Assembly (NCBI GenBank): GCA_002007465.1
Contig: LNAC01000036.1
Location: 6,403,852 to 6,467,851, forward strand
From: Ailurus styani
Lineage: Eukaryota; Chordata; Mammalia; Carnivora; Ailuridae
Length of the DNA stretch: 64,000 nt
Reading direction: 5' to 3'
The notes beneath the pieces are model-generated. The model was given only the letters and a program-made list of their open reading frames with translations, was not told the DNA's origin and searched no databases. The position numbers and the translations under genes were made by a program. Below are positions 13,020-24,399 of the stretch, piece after piece. Numbering within the stretch: the stretch's first letter is position 1; the number at the start of each line of letters is the position of its first letter.

Positions 13020-13235
13020 ATGTAGTGGTTAAGAGCACAAGCCATAGAGCCAGAGTGCCTGGGTCTCCATCTTACTCTGTCACTTACTCCGTGACCTTGG
13101 GCGAGGCACTTAATTTCTCAATGTCTCGGTTTTCACATCTATAAATTAAGACTCATAAGGGTTTCTGCACTTCGTAGGGCTGTTGTATGAATTTCAGAAT
13201 ACGGGGGAAACCCTCTGAACGGTGCCTGGTGAGTC
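13020..13235 (+). mobile_element. MIR
   Basis: gtagtggttaagagcacaag, cagagtgcctgggt, cacttactccgtgaccttgg, agggctgttgtatgaat, acggtgcctggtgagt: a well-preserved MIR about 280 bp downstream of exon 8 in FTO orientation. Confidence 0.9.
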
Positions 13236-13517
13236 TGAAAATGCAAATGAATTTCAAATCTTCTTGCTGGACCGTTGTTCCCTCCAAGGCACTTCCTAGC
13301 ATGTGTGCAGCATGGTGCGACGCGCGTGGGAAATACTCGATAAAACGCTCACGAAACTAAACTGAGCGGACAAAATCAGGGCTGTTCCTTACTGAGAGCG
13401 TTACCTGACTCGGTAGCTTAGAATAATGAATTATGTATTAGCCTATGCAAATTAGGCAGTAGAGGAAATACACAGGAGAGCATCCCAGAAATGACGGCCC
13501 GGACCTGGTGTACTTAC

Positions 13518-13637
13518 CACACCTTCCATCTTCTTCCACAGTTCTTCTAGTTGAGTCATGGGTTGACACCACCAATCAGTGCATTTCCGGTATCGATTTC
13601 CTTGAAACCAGTACTGTCTCAGCCACTCGAACTCGAC
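13518..13637 (-). CDS. FTO: FTO exon 8 (C-terminal helical domain)
   Basis: This 120-nt exon, phase 0 at both ends, encodes 40 residues, human 374-413. It begins [10 protein letters not shown], includes [17 protein letters not shown] and ends LWKKMEGV. The aromatic- and basic-rich helices belong to the C-terminal domain that packs against the catalytic domain. The acceptor is ccttctccttatggtccccag; the donor is GTG|GTAAGTA, a strong consensus. Compared with human from memory there are three substitutions: Phe to Tyr in LRQ(F/Y)W, and Ala to Thr and Ala to Glu in the segment before LWKKMEGV. Exon 9, encoding the last roughly 92 residues and the 3' UTR, is not in the 13.5 kb downstream; in human, from memory, intron 8 is very long, so this absence is expected. 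Confidence 0.97.
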
Positions 13638-13899
13638 CTGGGGACCATAAGGAGAAGGCTGTGGTTATGATGCGCTCGTGAGGGACAATCAAGGACAATA
13701 ACGTCGTCACTCGATTCTCCTCCAGTCACTGAATTGCCACGGGGTGCGAAAAGGTGAGAAAAGCTCAGCCGAGCCGGTTTCCAATATAACCAGGAGTCTC
13801 CAGAGCATTTCTGCAAAGCCAAGAGAACAGCAGGTCTTAAAACTGAGGTCCTCTTAGCAAGACAACCCACTGGGGCTGGGGAGGGGTTTTCCATCACAT

Positions 13900-15457
13900 T
13901 TAGCAGTCAGACGTGAGGAAACTATGTTCGTCAACAAATCCTGAAAAAAAAATTAATTAATAAAAATAAATTTTACCCAAAAAAAGCAAAGCAAAACAAA
14001 ACACAAATACTGAGATCCTAAAGTATACAGCAGCCTGCACTACGCAGGACTGGGAAGATAAAATCAAAATCGGTTTTTATTAAACATCTTTATTAAAGAC
14101 TAGTATATAGAGCAAAACACAGACACATATTAAGAGATATCAATTTCAAGTTTCTTAGATTTAAAATCAATAAAGATTTACCATGGGCCAGGAGAAGTTG
14201 TTGAGAATCCTAGCCCTTATAAAGACTAATACAAAGTTAACTGCGGGGGGTGTGTATTAAAACTACAGCCATTCAGACTGTTACTTTTCAACTCAGGGCA
14301 CATGACAATAGGTGGAAAGAACAGCAAAGACATTAATAATTGCTTTTTCTTCCTATGAACCTACTATGGTTGTTATTATGGTTATTACTTGCCACCTTAG
14401 CATTCCCCCTTCTATTCTAACAAAACCCCACTATTCCTTTGGTAACTGATCCCCTTCTCCAGTCCCAGTCCATGAGGTCTGGGGAGAGCTCCAGCCCCAA
14501 TACCAGGGGTGGAGTATGCCACCCAAGTGTCAGCCAATGAGCCCACCACATTTCTCTAGTCACAGAATCGGGTCTGGGGGGTAATCACCGTATATTCAAT
14601 CACAGTAAGTGTGAAGACTGAAAAGATTCAGGAAGAGCGTTCTACAACCATTTCACCACCAAACAGGGAAAACGTAGAGACAACAAAGTAGGAAGCAACT
14701 ACAGGATAAAAATAAGAAAACCAGGTGCTGGTGATACCACCTGGCTCTTGTTCAAGCTGTTCCTTTCTACTTGAGCCAATTCAGGCTGAGTTTTCTGTCC
14801 CTTGCAACTGAAACAATCCCAATGTATGTCGATGAGAGGCTGAGTAAAGCTTTGGAGGGGTAACAAACTGTTTTCTATCCACTTTCCGTATCTTCAAAAA
14901 CTCATCTTCCACTTGAAAAAAATCAAATTTTACTATCAAAATACAACTCTATTCATCCCCCAAACTCTTTCTACCTCTAACTTCTAAAGAAGTGGAGAGC
15001 TTTCACAGCTTAATGTTGGGTCGTCTGACTTTGCTAAGGTAATCGTGTTCCCTATACAGACAAACTATTATAATCTTTACCTGTTACCACAAAGAATTTC
15101 TGTGTTTATCCATGTTGAACTTCCATGAGGCAAACAAAAGCAACTTGTGAAGATTTAACAATGGTGAAAACGGCTCAAATAACTAACCTGAGAACACCCA
15201 GTCATATGAAAGGGTTTCAGTTTACATTAACTAAATGTTTGTTTGCTATATAGACCTGATTTCAGTTAAAGCTGTTTAAACAAAAAAAAAAAAAAAAAAG
15301 GAATGTAGACAATATTAAGACAATAGTTGCTGAACCTTATCTGTGGTATTAAGAGACAGTTGATCACAGAAGTAAACTTGACTGCTTTGAAGGGAGAGCG
15401 AATACAAGTGTAGTTCAACTTCTCTGAAGATACAGGTTTGACAATGTTATTTATTAT
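13900..15457. other. Unique intronic sequence
   Basis: Beyond the exon 8 acceptor region I see no named repeat except a short A-run (15283-15299). No coding or RNA gene signature. Confidence 0.45.
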
Positions 15458-15473
15458 GAGACGGGTTATTTTT

Positions 15474-15509
15474 TTTTAAACATTTTTTAAAGATTTTATT
15501 TGTTTATTT

Positions 15510-15549
<40 letters not shown>

Positions 15550-15700
15550 ACAAGTAGGCAGAGAAGCAAGCAGAGGGAGAGGGGGAAGCAGGCTCCCTGC
15601 CAAGCAGGGAGCCCAATGTGGGCCTCGATCCCAGGACCCTGAGATCATGACCTGAGCTGAAGGCAGAGGCTTTAACCCACTGAGCCACCCAGGTGCCCTC
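15474..15700 (-). mobile_element. CAN-SINE, mustelid-type head
   Basis: Reverse strand, with ggctttaacccactgagccacccagg. Target duplication gagacgggttattttt (15458-15473) and gagacaggttattttt (15701-15716), one mismatch. Includes a (GA)n run of about 18 units. Confidence 0.95.
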
Positions 15701-16204
15701 GAGACAGGTTATTTTTAAGAGACTTTGCATGAAATGTGTTCATGCTACAGGAACAGCCCATCAGCACAGCATCACACCCTATATCAAGGAGAGCTGAAAA
15801 GATTTTAAAAGGTTTTCCTATCTTGGGACTGGTTATTTCCATCGATGAGAACAAAACGTGTAGGTCCTGGCCACCATGGGGTCCCAGGAAAGAAAACCGA
15901 TTATTCTATGTAATTAGTTCACTCACCCTATCAGGGTATACCCAAGTCTAGACTTCGGTAAATTAAAACTCAGAAGGCAGGAGAGGGGCATACTTGGAGA
16001 GTCTGCTATCAGACAAGAAAGGAAAGAAAGACCCTGTCCATTTTAATAAATCTTGACTTCGTCCTCCTCCTCAGATGCCCAGCTATCATTTGAAGCAGAC
16101 GGTGCCAGAAGAAAGAATAAGGGCTCCATTGCCAAGTGGCAGGATCACCTGTAAGTAATGATCATTCCACAGCAACCACGTAGAGGTCTGTGGTGAGGAT
16201 CAGT

Positions 16205-16330
16205 GAGTTAATAGTGAACAGCCTACTACTATATGCCGGGCACTTGCTAGATGCTAAGAAAGCACACTGAACGAGGCCAGGAGGCCTAGAACTTGTCCCC
16301 ACGGATCTCACAATCTGATAAAATTTTCTT
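16205..16330 (-). mobile_element. L2 fragment
   Basis: ctactatatgccgggcacttgctagatgct followed by aacttgtccccacggatctca is the reverse complement of the L2 3' end. Confidence 0.7.
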
Positions 16331-16339
16331 AGCAGGAAA

Positions 16340-19035
16340 AGTTTTAACATCCATGTCAATTCATGCCCACCTCCTTCCCCCACCCCCCGGAGGCCAGTCA
16401 GGAAAGTTCAACATTGAGGACTTACTCCCAGCAGAGGTTTATTCATGAGCTGAAGTACTGCCCAGGAGATGACAATCTTTCTGGGCATCAAATCCACTGG
16501 CATGCATTTTATTCAACTCCAGAACCTGACTTTTTCGTCTCAGTGTCGTGGGCAAAAAACACGACAGGATTTGAAGCAAATGTCCCTCACCACTTCCCCC
16601 ACTGCCAGGAGAAGCCGTTGGCTGCTTTCATAAAAGTAATTAAGGAAGCAAAAAAGATTTCCAGCCCCTTGATTCAGAGTCTGAGTTACAAAAAATAAAA
16701 TAATAATAACAATAATAATAATAACAACAACAACCAAGCAAAAGAAGTTATTTTATTTTTTTTCTCCCTAAACTGTGGGGATCAGTAAGGAAAAGATGCT
16801 GGGTAGACACTGCATAAAAGCTGATGGGTCAGGACTCAGAATAGAAGGCAAGCCTGAATTTCTTCAGGGCTAAAAAAGAATAATAAGTAAGTAAATCAAT
16901 CAATCAGTCAAAGGCCAACCATAGCAACTGACCAATAACGTTCTAAGCATGACAGAAATAGGGACTCCATCCCTTCTCTAGGTCTGGTGCCCCCAGGAAG
17001 CTCATAACTATCAGAGCAGAAACAAGAGACAAGCCATCAGGAGGGCTGTGGCTGACTGAGGCCAAGGACACGCCATGGGTGAGGCAGACCCCGGACAATG
17101 CAAGCCTCAGGGAGACAACACACAGGAACCCTCTTGAGGTTCTCTCAGAGTTCATGATGCTCATGAACCAGACTCCCAGATTTTGGACGTGCCCTTAAAG
17201 AAAATTCACTATGATTCAATCTTTGGGGCCAATGCAACACAAAGGTAAGCAACACCACCAGGTATTTACTCAAAGCCTACTGACAACCTGGAGGCCTGGC
17301 AGGTTCCTGAAGGGCCGTCCGAATCATCAGAGAAATATGAAAATAAGTCTACAACATGTCAGCTTCATAAATGACTCGGAAAACCATCTCTTCTGACCCT
17401 CGTAACTGGCCTGTACCTGGAACAGTCTAAAAGATCAGTCAAGAAACATTTTTCTCCTAAAAGATGTCCAGGAAAATTCTGAAGGGGAAGAAACCTGCCT
17501 ACCCGACACCTTAGGCATTTAGCAGTAAAGTTCAAAATCATATTTATGAGCTTCTACATGACCATATATTAAAAATCATCTCCATTCTCTCACAGGGAAG
17601 CAACTGTCACCTACTCTTCTTCTGCCAAGTTAGTGTGGGCTCTTCGTTTGGCCACAGCTCAGCTCACGCAGTTCCTCATGAGATGCGTGAACAGGCCCAC
17701 TGGGGTTCATGTCTCACTATCATAACTGGAATAAGTTATCTCACTGAGAAAGATGTGAGACCAGGGAGAGAGGCTACTGTCCAGTGTACAAAGAGTCACA
17801 CTTCAAAGGCTCTTTCATAGTGAATTTAAAGAAGATGCAGGTCTGACCAGACCAAAACTTTTTTTTAAGGAGGGAAACAGAGTATTTAAAAACATGCAGG
17901 AAGATTCTGCATCCAACTGGACAAAAAATCTTTGAGAAGCATCTTAAATTAGGAAAAAATAAGGTATTCTGTTCTACTCCCCCAAGTTCCCAAACCACTT
18001 AGTTAGAAACCATCTATGAAAAACAAGGCACATCAACACCCAGATAGGCTGAAAGCCCGCAGCACATAAAACCAAGGGCTTCATCCTATAATTGGTGCAG
18101 CGAAGGCACATGGCTTTTAAGAAAGAGAAAAGCAAACAATAAAGAACCCGAGGGAACTATTACGGACATGTGTGCTATTGCTTAACCACGGGACATGGTG
18201 GGAAGCCAGCAGGCCAGTGCTCCATCCCAGGCCAGAGTGTATGGCCGAAGACTAGCATCTGACGATATGCCTTGACATATGGAATTCATTCTTTAAGGGG
18301 ATTGGCCTTGAAGAATCAAAGATCGGGAGGATTGGACAAGATGAATACGCATGCTATTTAGATCCAAGATCTCTCTCTCCCTTCGACCCTGGAGCAGTCT
18401 CAAGGGGCTAAGGTTTCTGATATATCTCTATCCCACTTTGCTCACATATACAATGTCAAAAGCAGCCAGTCACTTTCTGAGGCTAATGGGTTCAGATGAC
18501 AATATTCTACTGTTAGATAAACAAGCTGATTGTTACAGACCGCCCCCACTGGTTGATGATAACAAAACATCTCAGTCAGTCACAGAAGAAGACCAGAAGC
18601 ACATGGGCCAAAAGAGCCCACGTGAGTGTTAAAATTTTGAGAGCAACCATTCTGGGAACCCGACTCCTAACACTGCAAGGTTTGTAGAGAAGGAAAAGAC
18701 TTACACTTCCAGATTAGAATTTCTTTACTACAAACGTGGAGAAAAACATAACTTCGCTCCCGAGTCTCATTCAGTGAGGTCACCAGGCCCATAAATGCTT
18801 ATCTTTCTTGAAGTTCTAGCTATCAGCAATGTCTCTAGCAAGGACAGAGGAGAAAAAATGGGACACTTATCAGGCACAGTGAAGGGAAGAAAGTCAGTCC
18901 TGAGTGCAGCTTTGACCCTCAGAAGTGAGGCTCATAAGGAAGAATTCCTTTGCCTTTGGTTCTGGAGATTACCAACAATGTTTCACAAAGTGTGGAGCAG
19001 TTCATAAGATCCTAAATATCTCTTTAAAGACATTA
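16340..19035. other. Unique intronic sequence
   Basis: Aside from the AAT/AAC repeat at 16694 I see no transposon, RNA gene or splice-bounded coding exon in this 2.7 kb. Confidence 0.45.
16694..16737. repeat. (AAT/AAC)n simple repeat
   Basis: Trinucleotides aat then aac in tandem after aaaaataaaata. Confidence 0.9.
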
Positions 19036-19039
19036 TATG

Positions 19040-19560
19040 ATATTGTGGAAGCAGATATTGTTTCTCCTCTGCTCCAAAGCCCTCAATAGCTCCCATTTCC
19101 CTCTGAGTAAAAAGGAGAGTGGTTGTCCTGATAGGGACCTCTGAGGCCTGATACGATCCACTGCTTTCCAGTCCCCTAATACCACCTCTGTGACCTCATG
19201 TCCTCTAACTCACAGCCCCACTCCTGCCACTCAAACTAGACTGTCCCTTAGCCAGTCTGGAAACATCAGGCTTCTCCCACGTCACAGATTTTGCAGTGGC
19301 TTCTCCCTCTGCCCAAATGCGCTTGCCCAGATATCTACACGGCTCCCTCCTCATGTCCTTCAAGCCCCTGCTTGCAGCACATCTTCTCAGTGGGGACGGT
19401 TTCTAGTTCTCTCGATCTAACATACTACCTGGGGAACAGATGCATTCAGCTTATTATGAGTCACCTCCCTGCACTAGAACGACTGTTTTACTTACCAGTG
19501 TATCCTAAAGCACACAGAAGTTACCAGGCACACAGCCGGGCATTACTTGTTGAAAGGACG
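19040..19560 (+). mobile_element. L2 3' region
   Basis: Plus-strand L2 landmarks: caaagccctcaatagctccc, ggcttctccctctgcccaaa, ccagatatctacacggctcc, ccttcaagcccctgct, and a gccgggcattacttgttgaa 3' end. Confidence 0.82.
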
Positions 19561-19689
19561 AAAGAGAACATTTTTGTATTCCAAATTCTCCACCAATCCT
19601 TCCATTCTAGCAAAGAAAGTCGCAGATTGGTGATAACCTTCAACAGTTCTCTCTCACTTGGCAATCTCTTTTTTTCCTTGTAACGTTTT

Positions 19690-19765
19690 TAGTTTCAAGG
19701 TATAATTAACCCATGACAAAATTCACCCATTTGAAGTGTAACATTCAATGACTATTAGAAAACGC
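19690..19765 (-). mobile_element. Possible L1M 3' end
   Basis: 'aaggtataattaacccatgacaaaattcacccatttgaagtgtaacattcaatg' character is that of the antisense L1MB-type 3' UTR; short. Confidence 0.55.
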
Positions 19766-19997
19766 GTGAAGTTATATGCGAATCTCCCTTCTCTCATGGA
19801 TAATGGAGACTTGAGGCTCAGAACCTTCTCCCAGCAAGAGCACCTACTGGAAGATGGTAACACTACTCTGTTTTCACTGGCGAGATTTTTCTGGCTCCTT
19901 TTTCTTTCGGTTAGTGATACTGGCTTCTAATTCAAGTAGTAATACAAAGCTTCCTTTTCAAAGAAATGTATTTACATTTAAAAAAATGAGCTGAGTT

Positions 19998-20197
19998 ATG
20001 GGGCGCCTGGGTGGCTCAGTCAGTTAGGCGTTTGACTCTTGATTTCGGCTCAGGTCATGATCACAGGGTCGTGGGATCCAGCCCCGCTCTGTCAGGCTCT
20101 GTGCTCAGCGGGGAGTCCACTTGGGATTCCCTCTCTCTCCCTCTCTCCCTCCCCGCTCGTTCTCTCTCTCTAAAATACCAATAAATCTTTTTTTAAC
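19998..20197 (+). mobile_element. CAN-SINE (older 'gactcttgatttcggctc' type)
   Basis: Head ggggcgcctgggtggctcag. Target duplication aaatgagctgagtt (19984-19997) and aaatgaactgagtt (20198-20211), one mismatch. Confidence 0.95.
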
Positions 20198-20912
20198 AAA
20201 TGAACTGAGTTTTTAGAAGTATTAAATAGACGGCCACATGTACAGTACAAAGATAAAGTAAAAGCAGAAAGGGTATTGTTACTGGGAGCAGCAAAGTTTG
20301 TGAAACCTTGGCTGCTGGGATCCTGCTGGTCTGAGAAGACTGCAGAACTGCCCCATTTTGTAAACAGCAAGCGAGACACAGACACTTGCTCTTAGGCGCC
20401 ACCCATGACTCCCATCAGTCTTTGAGGGAAGACCTCTTCATGAGTCTTGTGCTTTGGCAAGTCCTGTGAGCAAGGCACTGACTTCCCCCAGCTAAGCCTC
20501 CCATCGCAAGAATGTCTGGCATAATGAACACACTTGGAAGATACAGTTTCTCCTCCAGAACAAAGGGCAGGGATGAGAACAGCCTCGGAGGATGAAGACG
20601 GTATCTTGCTTGGAGCAAAGGTCAGGAATGCTTCCTACTTATTATAAAAGATTCAGCTTCCTTTGCCTCAAGTTCCTCTCCTATAACACAAGCCCTGCGT
20701 GCACCCACGTTATGGGCCCACTTTCCATTATCCTGCGGAGAGAGAGGCTTGCAGAACTGGCACCAAAATGCAGATACTCGGGCTACTGCTGCCATTGTAA
20801 CTGAACTGCTCTTTGTGTCTCACTGAGGAATTTCTGGGCTCATACCCACATGAAATTATGGCAGATCAACTTGTTAGCTTGCAAGTAGCTTCCCAGTTCT
20901 TGAAAGTCTCAC

Positions 20913-21056
20913 CTCATTGTGGATATCTTCCCCTTGTTTCAGAACGGCAGGCTCAAAGGATTTCAAAGAAACATCACCATTGTCTGCCTCGCTGCGGACA
21001 TTCTGCAGGGCCAGTTGGCAGCGCTGGAAGATATAATCCAAGGTTCCGGTCGAGCA
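20913..21056 (-). CDS. FTO: FTO exon 7 (start of C-terminal domain)
   Basis: This 144-nt exon is phase 0 at both ends and encodes 48 residues, human 326-373, starting [10 protein letters not shown] and ending GEDIHNE. It joins the catalytic beta-helix to the FTO-specific C-terminal helical domain, which packs on and stabilises the catalytic part. The acceptor is gttctgtctctgcag and the donor is GAG|GTGAGA. Compared with human from memory, the helix and the [13 protein letters not shown] segment are nearly unchanged. The short acidic stretch after LALQNV differs at several positions (RSEADNG here, CDDVDND in human), which suggests a relaxed loop. Skipping would keep frame but remove the domain junction. 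A 167-codon open frame runs antisense across it and is a shadow. Confidence 0.97.
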
Positions 21057-21333
21057 CTGCAGAGACAGAACCAGCCATCAGGATGGTAAGCCAAATCCAA
21101 GTTTCCCATACGGCGCTTCCTGGGGATGTGCACATTCGTCCATTGTCCACACATTCACCTGTTGCCCCCACGGCTCAGCCCACATTCAGCCTAAGAATTA
21201 CTACAGCGGCTTGCTCCCTGGGCTCTGTGTTGCCAGCATGGCCTCACTTGGGCCACGCTCCTTGCTGCTTTTCTTTTAAACGTGGGCCTTCTATCACTAA
21301 AGCGCAGGCTCCCTGAGGTTAAAGCCATGTACG

Positions 21334-21391
21334 TACATACGTGTGTGTGTGTGTGTGTGTGTGTACACGCATACACACACCCACACACCAT
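21334..21391. repeat. TG/CA microsatellite with TACG flank
   Basis: (TG)n followed by CACAC-rich interrupted units, giving a partly self-complementary tract. Confidence 0.85.
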
Positions 21392-21429
21392 TTTATTATA
21401 TATTTTTTTCCATAGATACGGCAGCATCT

Positions 21430-22330
21430 AGAACCAAATCCTGAATGTAAAAGAAACTTAGTAGGTAGTTTTTGGATGAATAACTAATTAACCAAGAAGT
21501 CAAAGACACTGACTTTGTTATAAGCACCCTGAACCTAACAATGGGAAAGAAAGGTGATCAGTTCGACAGCCCACAAAACGGAACAGCAACGGGGTGGGGG
21601 GGGAATTGAAGTTATAAACACAGGGCAAAGAACTCATTTTCCTTTTCTGCAAAAAACCAAGCAGCTGCAGTCCTTGGCGGAATAGGTTCTTCAAATAATG
21701 GAGAATATGTGGCTCGTGCCCTCAAGGCATGTTCAAAGGCATAACTTAGTACCTTGGTATTGGCAAGGGCACAGATAACTAGTTCATCCCTCTCTCTGTC
21801 TGTGGGAGCGAAACAGAGGTCAAATGGACACCTCCTCCTTTGAATGATATATGTCAGAAAAGAAAAGGCTGTAGACGGGGTGTGCACCCATTGGTTTTGA
21901 TGACAACATGATTTCCTAGAATGATAAAAAGCAAGCTGTAAATATCCTTTTGACCCAATGAGGAAAATGTATCCCTAAAGTACTTCTATTTTGACATATA
22001 TAATTTAAACAGATCCCTAAGAAATAACCTTGAAGGCTAATGCCCTGGTACAAAAATTCTTTCTATGGTTACTGTCATTTAATGCCAACGTGTCATGGGT
22101 AAGCCTGGGAAAAACAAAGTTACGGTGCCAAATACAGAAGCCTGACTAATATGTATTTTAATATGAAGATCTCAGAGTGCTGGGAGCACAACAGGAGGCA
22201 GCTCCAATTTGCTACAAAGAAGAGACAAAGAGTGGAGCTGAATCACGGCTCCCTTTTGTCCAGGAGCCACTGCGGTAACTTCTGGTAAAATGACGTTGTA
22301 TCTGTAACCACGCTCTGCTCACACCTTTAC
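21430..22330. other. Unique intronic sequence
   Basis: No transposon or gene recognised. Confidence 0.4.
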
Positions 22331-23544
22331 TTGCCCCAGTATCGAATGACCTACATAAGAGGCTACTAATCACATGCCATTTATTACAAAAGACTGGAAA
22401 CAACCTAAACTTCCCATCAATAGGGGACTCATTAAATAAACTACAGTGGAGCCATACTTGTAGCCAAAAAAAAGGGGGGGGTACTTTTTTTCTGGGTGTT
22501 CAGAGTTTTATCTGTTGTACAGAACCAATAATAAGGCCCATTTTTTTTTTTTTTTGGCAGGGACAGGTAACAACTTTATTGAGACATAATTCGCATGTCA
22601 TAAAAGTCACACGGTGAAAACATACGCTTCACTGTTTATAGCACATTCACAGAGTTACACAACCATCGCCACAATAAATTTCACAACATTTTGGTCACCT
22701 CTCCAAAACAAACGGTATCTCTTAGCAGTCACCTGCTGCCCCCTTTCTGTCAAACTTCCCAGCTTCAGACAACCACAGTTCTATTTCCTGTGAACACGGG
22801 TCTGGCTAGGCGGGACCTTTCATAAAAATAAAATCATACAATAGGTGATCTTTTGTGACCTGCTTCTTTCACCGATCGTGACAGTTCAAGGTTCATCCAT
22901 GTCGTAGCATATATCAGTAATTCTTTCCCTTTTATTGCCAAATAATATTTGATTGTATGTATATGCCGCTTTCGCTTTTCCATTCATTATTGCGGTTGTT
23001 CCCACTTTTTGCCTATTATGAGACAAGCTGCTAAGAATGCTCGTGTATGAGTTTTCATCTCTCTCAGGTATGGAATTGCTGGGTCATGTGGTATTTAAAA
23101 TTCTGAGGAAAGGTTACACTGTTTCCCGAAGTGGCTGAACCATTTTATATTCCCTCCAGCAGTGCGGGACGGTTCCAATTTCTGCAGCTCTTCACCAATA
23201 CTTGTTACTGTGATTCTCACTACAGTCCTTCTCGTGGGTGTGAAGTGATAGCTCACTGTGGCTTTGCTTCGCATTGCCCTAATGACTAATGATGTTCAAC
23301 ATCTTTTTATGTGTTTATTGGCCATTTGTGTATCTTCCTTGCAGACACGTTTATTTGGATCCTTTGTCATTTAAAAAAATTGGATTATTTCTCTTTTTAA
23401 GTATTGGGTTGTAAGAGTTATTTATATACTCTAGACACAAGTACCTTGTGATGTAAGTGACGGGAAAATACTTTCTCACATTCTGTAAGTTCTCTTTCCA
23501 ATTTTTTGATGGAAACTTCCAAAGCATAATAGGGTTTTGGTTTT

Positions 23545-23760
23545 TGTTTTTTAAGATTAGTTTGTTTGCTTGTTTTTAAAGACTGACTGATTTGAGAGCG
23601 AGAAAGAAAGAGAACAGTGGGAAGGGGCTGAGAGAGTCTTAAGCAGACTCAGTGCTGAGCATGGAGCCCAAGGTGGAGCTTGATCTCGTGACCCTGAGAT
23701 TGCAACCTGAGCTGAAACCAAGAGTCAGAAGCTTAACTGACTGTGCCACCCAGGCGCCCC
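23545..23760 (-). mobile_element. CAN-SINE (first of an adjacent pair)
   Basis: Reverse-strand element ending gtgccacccaggcgcccc, divergent. Abuts a second copy without intervening L1. Confidence 0.88.
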
Positions 23761-23940
23761 TATTTACTATAGAGAGAGAAGGAGAGAGAGAGCGTGCAGG
23801 GGGTGAGGGAGAGAATCTCCAGCAGACTCCATGCTGAGTGCAGAGCCCGACATGGGGCTCAGTGTCACAACCCTGAGATCATGACCTGAGCTGAAACCAA
23901 GAGTTGGACATCCAACCCGATGCACCACCCACGTGCCCCT
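23761..23940 (-). mobile_element. CAN-SINE (second of an adjacent pair, tail-less)
   Basis: Body ends gcaccacccacgtgcccct; poly-A tail lacking at the junction. Probable shared target duplication for the pair: aaagcataatag (about 23520) and gaagcgtaacag (23941). Confidence 0.85.
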
Positions 23941-24399
23941 GAAGCGTAACAGTTCTTCACTTTGGTGAAGTCCAATTTGCCTATTTTTTCTTTGGTTGTC
24001 TGTGCTTTTGGTGTCATATCTAAAAAAAAACCACTGCCTACTCCAAGGTATGAATTACACACTGATAAGGCGTTATCACCAAGGCTTACTAAAACAACAG
24101 TGCAGTATGGTGTGTACAGTAGGCTACCATTTGTATAAAAAATGTTTTTAATTAAACATATTTGCTTATACATGTATCACGTATCACAGAAAGGATGAGA
24201 AGAAGCTGATAACTCTGGTTGATTCTGGGGAGGAGGAACTGGTTGGCTTTAAGAGAATGAGACTTCAAACTATTCTTGGGTACTTTCTGAATTTTGAATC
24301 ATCTGAGTAACTACCTATTCAAAATATAATGATATATAAAATTCATAAAATTTAAATTAAAAAAAGATATTCAGGAGAACAGATTTCTTCTGTTCCAAC

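Larger units (their letters stand above)
1..13517 (-). other. FTO: FTO intron 8 (partial, 5' portion)
   Basis: From the exon 8 donor to the left window edge. The part nearest exon 8 (6714-13517) holds two MIRs and no CAN-SINE. The distal part (1-6700) has five CAN-SINEs, one L1 tail, one L2 and a (GA)n tract. No further FTO exon is visible. In mammals FTO introns carry long-range enhancers for neighbouring IRX genes, so regulatory DNA here is plausible, but none can be proven from one sequence. Confidence 0.9.
13638..20912 (-). other. FTO: FTO intron 7
   Basis: 7.3 kb between exons 7 and 8. It contains two CAN-SINEs (15474-15700 minus, 19998-20197 plus), L2 fragments near 16.2 kb and 19.0-19.6 kb, an AAT/AAC simple repeat and a probable L1M tail at 19690. 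16340-19030 shows no repeat I can name with confidence. Confidence 0.92.
22553..24046 (-). mobile_element. L1M (L1MA/B type) 3' part, antisense
   Basis: Begins with the reversed L1M 3' end 'aactttattgagacataattcgcat', continues through the 3' UTR and ORF2 tail ('attgctgggtcatgtggt', 'tttgcttcgcattgccctaat', 'ctttggttgtctgtgcttttggtgtcat'). T-run at 22539-22554 is its tail. Interrupted by two SINEs at 23545-23940. Confidence 0.85.
22340..24370 (+). mobile_element. Old L1 3' region, split by a nested insertion
   Basis: Left piece 22340-22490 reads 'ctggaaacaacctaaacttcccatcaatagggga' style ORF2-3' UTR sequence. Right piece from about 24050 continues with 'cagtatggtgtgtacagtaggctaccatttgt', 'ggggaggaggaactggttgg', 'ctacctattcaaaatataa', the expected continuation. 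The interval holds a minus-strand L1M. Confidence 0.7.

Noticed and set aside
20813..21316. 167-codon plus-strand open frame
   Set aside because: It runs antisense across FTO exon 7, whose coding constraint suppresses stops on the other strand; no independent evidence.
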